A DNA stretch of 64,000 nt from Lates calcarifer (taxonomy: Eukaryota > Chordata > Actinopteri > Centropomidae): positions 14,286,509 to 14,350,508 of the forward strand of contig NC_066848.1 in assembly GCF_001640805.2 (NCBI RefSeq), written 5' to 3'. Shown here piece after piece: positions 25,035 to 34,520 of this stretch. Each line of letters opens with the position of its first letter. The stretch's first letter is position 1. The notes beneath the pieces are model-generated. The model saw nothing but the letters and a program-made list of their open reading frames with translations, did no database searches and was not told the origin of the DNA. The position numbers were made by a program, and so were the translations under genes.

Positions 25035-28000
25035 ATGTCTGATCCCGAGACCCCAACCCAGCCTCTCATCGGCACTACCAGCCAGCAAACAGCAGTTGAT
25101 GTAGGAGCACCAGCACAGGGGTAAGGATCATGTGTGTATTTATGTGTTTGTCTTGATGGGATATAAACACCAGGGGATGGTGTGAGAGGTGTGAGAACCA
25201 AAAAGCAGGTCCCTTCAACTGTAAATGAGTTAGATAGACTTCTCTAATGTCCATAGTGACTAGTGACAGAAAGAGTGACAGAAAGACAAAGAGTGAGTTT
25301 CCTGTGTATATTTTCTTCTCAGTTGCAGATGTAACTTTGTCTTAACCATTCCTGAAATTGAACTTAAGTTTGATCAGGGAGACCAAGCCATAACAGTATT
25401 TGCCTATGTTTAAATCAATTTACTATAACTGTATATACTTTCATTTTCAGGTAACCATTTTGTAAATCACAGTGCATCACACTGAACAACAAATGACGCA
25501 GCTGTTTCTAATCAATCTACACTTATAAAATCACTGAGCAACAATAATGGAACTGTAACAAGTGATGGAATACCAATCTGTAGCAGGTTTAGTACCTTTG
25601 TGAAAAATGGAGAAATACTGGAGAGAAATACTAATAATTAAAAAGAAAACCGTCTATTTAAGAATTTAAAAATTGTCAACAGTAACATGAAATATACATC
25701 AAGTTGTAGATTAGGAAATACAAATGTTGCAAAAACCATTTTAGCTGGTTGTAATTCCATTAATAGTTCAGGGATGTTTTTGTAACTTGTATCGTAACAT
25801 GTGTTGTTTGTTTTCATGAGCATATACAACCAAGACTGTATTTGATGAGTTTCTTATCAACTTACCATAGATTTGATATGTCAGTTATTTGAGATTAAAA
25901 AGCATAAAAGGACAAGTCATTTGAATTAATAGGATTTTCCAGGAGAGTCAGAAGGAGTGCTAAGAAGGGAATAAGTATTTACTCAGGTGTCTACCTGGCA
26001 ACAACTGATTTCATCACTTAGTTGACATTCACTGAACGTACCATGGTTTGGGTTCCTGTTTAATAGAATTCCCCTAATTGTTTGGCAAGTATCAGCCTCT
26101 GTAATGTTCCTCATACTGCACATTCTCCTCCCTCACCTTCCAATCTACCTCTTCTTCTCTGTCTCTCTTTTCCTCTCTCTCATCAGCCTAAGGATTTCGT
26201 TCCCATGACCTCCCTGTCAATGGACTAGATCAAATATCAGTGGTTTTCTCCCCCTTTTTAAATATGACCATCATTTATCAGAACACATACTAGAGCAGGT
26301 CAACCACTGAGCCCCTTCTGCTTCCAATTCTACTTTAATATGTAAATGTTCAACAGGTCCTTCAAATTAAACACGTGTCTCCCCTAGTTCACTACCTCCT
26401 GTCACCACATCTTCTCCCACTTTCTTTCTGGTCTTGTTTTCCAGTGGCCGCTCCACCCGGGCCTATAAGGTGGCAGGTCTAACCCTGTTGGCCTGTGTCC
26501 TGATCATGAGCCAGGCAATGATCGCCTACTTCCTCCTCAGCCAAAGGAATGACATCAAATCTCTGGAGGAGCAGAGCAACAACCTGAAGACACAGCTGAC
26601 GAAGGGAACATCTGGTGAGGAGGCCACATTCAGTTCAGATTCAGAGGGATATACTGTGCAGTGTTGGCATTTAACAGAATGTACGAGGCTAAAGTACACT
26701 GAGCATCATTCGTCAACCTCTCACATACACTGTCACTCTTTCTCTCTTTAGTGTCTGTGCCAGTGCGGATGCAGATGCCCATGGCTGCTTTGCCCGAAAT
26801 GATGGATGACTCTGTGGATGAGGTAACACCTGAGTTTCAAAAATCCTGTAAAAATATATTTGTTGATGTTTTTTTACATAAACACACAGAAAACATTTCT
26901 GAGAAAGAATCCCCTGCATTTGTTTTTTGTAAAGCACATACTTTGTCGTGCTCTCTGAAGGACCTGTGATGTTTTGCCATTTGCAATTTTTTATTATCAC
27001 TAGACAAATATGCTGATACTGATAAGCTAATATGGTCTGATAGAACAGCCCAGTCACTTCAATCAGGCTCTGTTTAAGATGGGGGTGCAGGTATATTCTT
27101 TGAATTTTATGATACAATAAAAAAATTCATCCAGCTTTAATACAGTTACACTACTATGTTCGTCTTGTTCCTCTAGTGTAGTAAATCCTGTCATTTTCTT
27201 GTAAAATCAAGTTTAAGATGTGTTTTTTTCTCAGTTCTCTGTTTTGTTTCGCTGATTGTGTTGCAGGAGTCTTCCACCAAAACCACAGGAAAAACTGGTA
27301 TGTTCTCTATATATCTACTGTATACGTATACACGTAAACATATTTGATCATAATTTCTGATTACAATCATCCATCCTCCTTTTTTTCTACTCATATGTTT
27401 TGTATTCTTTTGTTCACATTGTCACTCTGCTATTCTCCAGGTTTCCAAAACAGAGCAGTGATTTAACTCCTCTCCTGTCTCAGTCCCTCAGCAGGCCACC
27501 AACTGCCAGCTTGAGGCTGCTGGTAGGAAGCCCGTGCAGGTGCCAGGTTTCTTCCCTGCCTGTGATGAGCGCGGCTTCTACCAGGCCCAGCAGTGCTACA
27601 TGCGCAAGTGCTGGTGCGTGGACCCAGTCAATGGGAACCAGATCCCTGGATCCCTGACGGACGGATCAGCCAGATGCGGCGCAGCTGTCCGCCATGGTGA
27701 GACGAGATAACCGGTCACCAAGTCCAACTGAGAACAGAAAAAGGAATCATTTCAACACAATGTGCGGTTTCGAATCAGTGTACTGCACTCATATTTTTAG
27801 TTAATGTATGCTGTATAAATCAAAAACCCATACTTCAGTAAAGTTTTACTGTATTTTCCAATCAGTAAATAAAAATTTAACAGATCCACAAGGATCCACA
27901 AGTTTATTGCAAGGTTTTTGATAGTTTCTAAATAAAAGATTCCACTTAATTGTATGGAGTATAAAAAATCTGCCATATATAATCCCATTACTATCCACTG

Positions 28001-28148
28001 TGTCTATTTTGATATCACAATCACTTCTAATATTAAAAGACCACTTATTTTGGAATCCTGATTTAAGCTGCTGTGTTGTTGATGGTCAAACTTCTGTCTT
28101 GTAGGCGGCATAAGCACAATGTTGACTCTGGCTGATGCTGATGTCTAA
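25035..28148 (+). CDS. cd74: cd74, MHC class II invariant chain with thyroglobulin type-1 domain
   Basis: The invariant chain binds class II dimers in the ER, blocks the peptide groove through CLIP and directs them to endosomes. Six coding exons with matching phases: 25035-25120, 26445-26614, 26752-26822, 27267-27297, 27484-27696, 28105-28148. They give 204 residues and a TAA stop. Residues 1-34 are a cytosolic tail with an LI pair (11-12) that could be the endosomal sorting signal. A type II transmembrane segment spans about 37-61. RMQMPMAALPEMM (91-103) is the CLIP-like segment. Residues about 124-184 form a thyroglobulin type-1 domain with six cysteines (127, 146, 157, 162, 164, 184) and the CWCV motif at 162-165. 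Only 10 codons separate CLIP from that domain, so the usual trimerisation region is not apparent. A 5'UTR exon probably ends at 24856, and the ATG follows an acceptor at 25022. Which teleost paralogue this is cannot be decided here. Confidence 0.93.
26445..26614 (+). CDS. cd74: cd74 exon: signal-anchor transmembrane segment
   Basis: Encodes RSTRAYKVAGLTLLACVLIM and the rest of a hydrophobic stretch ending in AYFLLSQ, then a polar luminal stalk ending LKTQLTKGTS. Basic residues on the N-terminal side predict N-in/C-out topology, as in all CD74. Confidence 0.92.
26752..26822 (+). CDS. cd74: cd74 exon: CLIP-like groove-binding segment
   Basis: VSVPVRMQMPMAALPEMMDD is rich in methionine, with the spacing of small and Met anchors expected for CLIP. 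The sequence differs from mammalian CLIP, but position and exon boundaries agree with it. Confidence 0.85.
27484..27696 (+). CDS. cd74: cd74 exon: thyroglobulin type-1 domain
   Basis: A single exon encodes the entire domain with QC, CWCV and six cysteines. In mammals this is the alternatively used exon that turns p31 into p41 and inhibits cysteine cathepsins. Skipping it here would join phase 1 to phase 1, so in-frame skipping is possible. Confidence 0.93.
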
Positions 28149-28155
28149 TACTGTG
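28105..28155 (+). CDS. cd74: cd74 last coding exon with a donor site just after the stop
   Basis: Encodes GGISTMLTLADADV and TAA (28146-28148), then 7 nt and CTGTG before GTGAGT. A plausible 3'UTR exon starts at 28328 after GGGGAAATAG. The coding end is firm; the 3'UTR intron is inferred from splice consensus. Confidence 0.75.
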
Positions 28156-28929
28156 GTGAGTATATATGTCACTCTCTCTGCTATAGTTTCAGTTCAGTTT
28201 ATTTCAGTCCAGTTAAGAGTACTTTTAACATGGGACATTTTAAAAGGGAAATTACTTTCTGTTGCTGATTTGAATCATTTGTATTTTTTCATTATATGTT
28301 TTCTGTTTGTGTTTCTTGGGGAAATAGAAGCTGATGAACTCTCAGCCAGAGACCAGCAACAGGTCAACTCCAAATCAAGACATGCTACAACTTTGTCAGC
28401 TCATAATCACCATTATATCTTTAGCTCTTCATAAGTTAATGGGAGTTCTCTGTAATAATTACCAAATTTATAACCATTTACCTGCTTGCTATCATCTTAT
28501 TATCCATAACCAATATTAGTGTGAGTGAGTGTTTGCTATTGATTACATAACATCTTTTTCAGGTTTTTAGATGGCTAGTAAGTGTTAAGTACTTAAGAAA
28601 AGTGTTATTGCTTTGCAGATTTTCTTTTATTCAAATTGTGTTCAAAGTCAATTCAATAATAAGGGGATGTTAGGAAGTTTGTAAAAGGCAATTATTGATT
28701 TTTTTTTGTTAAAACTAGATTTTTTCTGCAAAATATAAATGAAAAATTAAGATCTGCTGACCCAATATATTTAATTACTGGATAATGAACATGACTTAGT
28801 CTGTGAAAGTTTGGCTAAAGCCAAAGGGATGAAAACTATGATAGTAAGTATTGTCACACGTTTGGAACACAATCAGGAACAAATGAGACAAGTGTAAACT
28901 GTATTTTCCCCATTTATTGGAGCCACCCA

Positions 28930-28935
28930 AATAAA
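28930..28935 (+). terminator. cd74: Candidate cd74 polyadenylation signal
   Basis: AATAAA about 780 nt after the stop codon, the first clear hexamer on this strand after the proposed 3'UTR exon. Assignment is by position only. Confidence 0.4.
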
Positions 28936-31304
28936 GCTATTAAAGACAGTTTCAGCATGGTTTTCTTTTGAAGTCACAATGGAATTTCAAACTGTTGAAG
29001 TTGAAAACATCTCCATTGATGTGCAGGAGTGAAAACCCATGATGATGAGATGGTTAGATTAGCCAGTGAAATAAAGCACCATCAACTGGCCTGTCATATT
29101 TTATATTCCACAGCATTTGTGTTTGAACAAAGGTATGACTTAAAGGACAAGAGAAAACATGCAAACACATAATAGACAGAAAATTTTAAGACTGGCATGC
29201 AATAAAAGGACAGCAACACAATGATTGTCAATAGGCACAAGTTGTTTCTGGGTTCCAGTTAACAAACATACAGTACACGTTTTTCTAATACATGTTAAAG
29301 TCAAAGTAAAAACTAAAGCGAGCACAGACTGAACTCAAATCTGTTTCTTCTTTATGGCTTAATACCTGTCACGGGTCTGACTGTGGACACTATGCATTCA
29401 TTTCAATGACAGAGATACAGTACCTGGAGAAACTAACGTCGCTGTCATGTGAAAACCATCTTAGTGCATTACATATCTTTTTTACATTTCATATAGTACA
29501 TTTCTTTCTTTAAATAGAAACTTATTCCTTTTTGTAATATGCAGAAAAAGATGCATAAGCAAGATTTTATTTTCTCAAATAAGCATGCTTCCATCAATCA
29601 ATATTTTTCCTTTGAGAAATGTGGTTTTAATTGGAGAGAAACCTAATAAATATATAACTCATATAACTTTCAAATAATAGACAGGTTATCTAGCTGGAGT
29701 GTACAGCATAAATGAGTACACCCACTCTAAAACCTATCTCTCTTTACAAACAAGACATATTTTGGGTTTCTACATCCACATCAAAAATACGATTATCTTA
29801 ACTTTCTTATCAAAATGATTAAAAGCTTGAGTACACCCTCCTGAAATTTACAAAATAAAACATTTTTAAAAAAAATTCTGGTGCCTGTTGAACCATCAAA
29901 CTCAAACAGATATAACTGGTTGACAGTTAAACGTATTTTACCTGCTGAATCACACTTGATGTTGCCAACAAGGGCAACACCTGGGAGAGAATAATCTGGA
30001 AAACTGAGAAATAAAATGGTTCCATTCATTCAGTTTTTAAAATCTGTGAATTGTAATGGTGATCATTTAGAAAACTCTAAACTCTATTGTCTGTTATGTT
30101 ATTTAATATGCCACTATTAAGTTGTTTTTCCATAAATTAGGTTTTCAGACTAGTGTTCTGCAGTTCTGCAATGTACAAATGACACCACATTTTAAGTAAG
30201 TAAAAATGTCACTATATCACTTATTTTCTTTTGATACTTCTGCGACAAAAAGACAAGATTACTGATTTCAGCAAAACAAAGTAACAGCGTTCAATCCATA
30301 AAATTCATAGAAGTGCAAGATCAACTAGTTTCCAGCATATGAAATAAGCAGCCAAATCCCATCAGGAAAAGGCTATTGCACACATGGCATGAGATGATAA
30401 TATCAAGTCTAGACAAGAGTAGGCACTCATGATATATATTTTACATAAAATACTTTAACCCTGTTTTGCTAAAAACTCCCAAGTGCAATTAAAAACTACG
30501 TCTTTGCACAAAAATTACACTTTGGCGTAAATTTTCATCTGACATCCTATTGACAGTAGACTGACACTAACCCAGCTCTTGACTTTTTTTTTTTTCTTAG
30601 CAGTGTGAGATGGAATATAGAGAAATATTACATTTCTGTAAATTCTTATCCTTATTTTTGAATGGAGTGTGTCATATTAGGAGTCATTTTTACAGTTATA
30701 AAGTGTGATTTTTCAGGAACTTCTACAGAGATGAGGAGTATAATTTAAAAAGAAAAAACTGACCAATGACCACATGCAGAGCTGTGTTGTGCCTGTAAAG
30801 TCACTTCACATGACACCACAGACTTAGCCCTGACACCTCTCAACAATGTAAGAATTACCATGAAGGATTTTGACAGATGCACCACATGGTGTAGGGTGAG
30901 AAAATGTTTTACATGCTCCATCATCCCTGAGCATAAAAGTGCAGATTAAATAAGGCTGCTATAGTTGATTTCTGACCACTAGAGGGCAGAAGACACCAAA
31001 GAAGATAACAAAACATGTCTCTAAAACTCTAATTCCTACTGTACTTTGGACGCCAACAAGGGCAAGATATCTAAAGCAGCTCCTCTGAAAGAACCTCAAC
31101 ACTCTATCTGTTAAAAAGGCAAAAGAGATGTGCTACTCTCAAGTGAAGCTCCTTTAGTAAGGAGGTAAACTTGCCGACATCGCTGGCCTGCACATGTAGA
31201 CATTGATGGTCTCATTAAGTATGAAAAATTATTAAAAAGCACATAATATAGTTTCAGGCAAGACAGGGTTGGGATCAGAAATCAGTTATAGCAGCTATGA
31301 TGAT
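28936..31304. other. Intergenic region between convergent cd74 and microprotein genes
   Basis: AT-rich with no exon-like sequence on either strand and no open frame above about 80 codons. The only motif I would single out is a CTCF core at 30976-30989. Confidence 0.6.
30976..30989 (+). promoter_or_regulatory. CTCF core motif, full match
   Basis: CCACTAGAGGGCAG agrees with the consensus CCASYAGRKGGCRS at all 14 positions. It lies between the 3' ends of cd74 and the microprotein gene, a typical insulator position. Binding is not shown by sequence alone. Confidence 0.5.
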
Positions 31305-31310
31305 TTTATT
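31305..31310 (-). terminator. Candidate polyadenylation signal of the microprotein gene
   Basis: AATAAA on the minus strand about 355 nt past the stop codon. If used, the transcript ends without any second reading frame. Confidence 0.35.
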
Positions 31311-31663
31311 AATGGTAGCAGTTTGTCTAAATTTAATTCACTAACCACATAACGAAGAAATGTGTTGTGTGTTTAAATAAACTGATCATTTCCACATATA
31401 TGTTATTATAGTAAGTCAATTACAACAGATATTTCAGTCACCCCTTCTCCATACTCATGAAACAAGGGTTCAGATGAATTAAAAAAGAAATATGAAAAGA
31501 ATGAGCTTCACCTTATACTCTAAATTTTCCTATTCATTCATCCATGTGGTGTAGATGAAAGGTTTTTAACTTGTAACATTAACATGTCTGTTCCCATTAT
31601 GTAGATGTACTAGCAAACTCCTCTTCCTCCCCCCTCCTTTTCTGCATCTTACTTTTCCTCCTC

Positions 31664-33578
31664 TCATTTGCGTCCTCCTTTCAGGTTGTTTATGTAGTCC
31701 TTGATGGTATTTTCAATGTTGGGAACGGCATAATTTTGTGCTGCATAGATTCCTGTACAGGTTCCTACGGCAACACCCAGCAATGCTGAAGAGCGTAGCC
31801 TAGCAACAATGTACCCAGCCAGAAACCCCTTCAGGAAAGGAGACGCAAGCAGACTGCCTCCCTGAAGAAGAAAGTTGAGGAGAGATCAAATCAGGTAATT
31901 GGTACAGTTTTCATGTTACTGCACCTGCATGGCATGTGAACACAATCAAAGGCAGAGTAACATGAGAATGTACATGTTAGTGCCTGTGTGAAACTTACAG
32001 GAGGAACCCCAGCTTGTATCTCATCCTCCACCCGTCTCTGAATGTCCTCCAGCTGGTCTTTCAGCTCCACCAGGTCCTTAAGCTGTCCCAGGGGATTCTA
32101 CACACACATGTGCATAAATACACACACAACAAACAACAGGTTAATGGAGCTGACCAGGGTTTTCCTCAAACCTTGACATCTCACCATAGTACAATATTGC
32201 TTGTAACTTGGGTTTAAAGACTGCACCAACAATGTTAACACGTAAACTTAAACGTATGTATCCTAATAAACTCTTATAAACCAATATTTTACATAAACCC
32301 ACCAGTTTAACAAATAATCAATTCATTCATGTATCAACAAGTTGCTTAATTAATGATAATATCATATGTAAGATTAATGTGTGATCTTTGAACACACTGA
32401 TACACTGCCTGATCACACATTTACAATCCCTGTCCAATGTACTTTTAGTTCTGGTGGTAACTAGTTAATATGTAGCAAAAGTACCAGGTTTATTACATGT
32501 CATTTGGGTCTATATAATTTGATGAAATTCAAAAAGCTTGCTGCAACTACAAGATGTCAGATCATCCGTCATCCATCTTGTAAAATGATTCTGGATCAAC
32601 AAAATCTAGTTTGTGACCTTTAGTGTTACATGTTTTATAAGCTTGCTTTCATTTTTTCTGTGTCAAGTAATAACAAATAATAACAAAATCTCTGGCAAGG
32701 AAGTATTATTCCACCACAGATGTATTGTAAAGCTGCTACCAAGAATTATTTTCAACATCTATTCTACACATGTGATTAGTATTGTCTTTAACAGTTGATT
32801 GGTTGTTTAATGTGTAAAACGTCAGACAATAGTAAAAACGAATGAAAGTTTACCAATTGAAATTGCTTTTGTTGTCTGACCAATAGAAATGATGTGCGTA
32901 ATGGAAGTCTGCCGTAAACAAATTTTGTTGCCCTCGGCCACCTGGGAGGCCGAGTAAGCACGCAGCATTACTATTTTTAAGTTAGTTTATCATTAGATGA
33001 CATTTGCTCCAGGCAATTAACAGATCACACAGCAAACTAAAGGCTAATGTCAACCATACCTCTTTAAATCTCTGCTGTGACCTGTAATTTAAGATGTCAC
33101 TTTACAATGTGAGAAACTGCATTTCTGTCAATTACTGTAGGTGTTGTTTTCCTCGTTCTCAGCATCAACACATTTCTTAATGAACTAGTACCGTTAAATC
33201 AGCTAATTTGGTGTGCGGTTAGCAGTTGGCCACAGGCTTATTCATACATTTCGCAAATTTCTTTTTACAGATTGTTAATGTCTGGTTAAAAACACCCCAA
33301 ATAAACCTGAATGTAAGTAAACTAATTAGCCAAGTAAGTAAACTAATTAGCGAACTCTCTGACTGTTAGGTTAGCCAGTATGCTAACAGTAAAGCCACAA
33401 CAGCTTCAGAGTAGCCTGCCAGCATACTGTTTGACTTCATGAGCTAACGTTAGTTGATCCCTGTTGAGTGAAACTTTATATCAGACGGATTATTTTAATG
33501 ATATAGTAACACCGATTATCAACAGTGCAAGTTTAGCTTAACGTTTGAAAGTTGGAGACCGACCTTGTCATTTGCCAT
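31664..33578 (-). CDS. SLC35A4-type upstream-ORF microprotein (mitochondrial inner-membrane protein), stand-alone gene
   Basis: Three exons, 33578-33564, 32097-31999 and 31861-31664, encode 103 residues and a TGA stop; exons join in phase 0. The product begins MANDK, has a charged, coiled-coil-like stretch (about 11-30, ending LEDIQRRVEDEI) and a conserved core SPFLKGFLAGYIVA (45-58), then a Gly/Ala-rich hydrophobic segment (62-80) including GVAVGTCTGIYAAQ. From memory this matches the human SLC35A4 upstream-ORF product (SLC35A4-MP) in length and along most of the sequence. That protein is reported to reside in the mitochondrial inner membrane. Unlike in mammals, no SLC35A4 transporter frame (about 320 codons, single exon) follows on this strand. 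The exon 1 donor (AAG before GTCGGT) is weaker than consensus. Confidence 0.9.
33313..33351. repeat. Short tandem duplication, period 21 bp
   Basis: Two identical copies of GTAAGTAAACTAATTAGC in the first intron of the microprotein gene. Confidence 0.85.
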
Positions 33579-33588
33579 AGTTCCACTA

Positions 33589-33675
33589 GTGTCTTCTTCT
33601 TTTTCTTCTTCTTTGAAGTTTATTGGCGGTTGGCAGACTTGGTGCATTACTGCCACCAACTGGTATGGAGTGTGG
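33589..33675 (+). repeat. Retroposon tail, copy 2, abutting the microprotein start codon
   Basis: CTTCTTCTTTTTCTTCTTCT, then TTTATTGGCGGTTGGCAGAC and GTGCATTACTGCCACCAACT. This is a widespread teleost repeat end, seen also at 23300-23400. On the minus strand it reads AATAAA (33624-33619) followed by a GAA-rich tract that runs to about 10 nt from the ATG. The homology probably extends rightward; see the next entry. Confidence 0.65.
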
Positions 33676-34520
33676 ATTAGAATGCTCACAATACTCAAAA
33701 ACAACAATAATGAAACAAACGAACAAAAACAGAACAAAAATTAGTAACACTGATTTCTTGAGTTCTTTGGTAGAATAATCTATCTATTGGATCAAAGTGG
33801 GTTTTTTTTTTTTTTTTTTTTATCTGTCTGAGGTCACTGAACTGTACTGCTATCAAAATGTCTGGTCTGCTTGTGTCCACTAGCCTCTGCACTGCTAAGA
33901 ATATTACAAGTATTTCTCCTGTGTAAACTGATAGCCCCTCACTGATCCTTTGATATGATACTTTGTACACTGATATGGAACAATGAATATTATTCCCATA
34001 TTATTAACTAAATTCTCTGATGCATCTGTGTATGTGTGGATGTAACTGCAGTGACTATCAATATATGCCTGTATGGTACGTGAATTAAACATAAACTCTT
34101 TATCCTTATTCTTCTTTTCTAACAATGTAAAATACTGTGTTGTCAGGAAGTATCCAAGGTGGTATTGCTGGCAACTCTCTCTTCTTAATCTTACTGCCCT
34201 CCACTGGGTCATAGCTCTTATCATAACTGGGAGCGCCTTTGAAATATTACACCCATTACAGGAGGAACCCCAATCACACATTATTTTTTATCCTTACATC
34301 CTTTCTCATATTGATGCTCCTTTATAGTTCCAAGTTTCAATTTGGTGTTATAGTGTAACAACAGCAAGAAAATACATGAGTTACATCAGAAAATCTGATG
34401 CTGTCTAATTCTGACTAAATATAATTGTTTTGTTTCATAACACAGATTCCGCATCACTGGTGATATTGCCACCAGCCCCCACATGTGTTGAAACTGTCAC
34501 TATTCCTCTCGGATGAAGTG
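33676..34520. mobile_element. Probable continuation of the dispersed repeat
   Basis: Segments such as CACCCATTACAGGAGGAACC followed by CCAATCACACATTATTTTTT resemble a repeat I know from other fish genomes. A poly(T) run lies at 33801-33821. No intact open frame. Boundaries are uncertain. Confidence 0.4.

Noticed and set aside
28149..28434. Extension of cd74 coding sequence past 28148 in another frame
   Set aside because: The phase-correct reading stops at TAA 28146-28148; the following segment fits a 3'UTR intron and exon.
31664..33578. Reading the microprotein exons as a fragment of a decayed SLC35A4 gene
   Set aside because: All three exons are intact with correct splice sites and the full 103-residue length, so this is not a relic.
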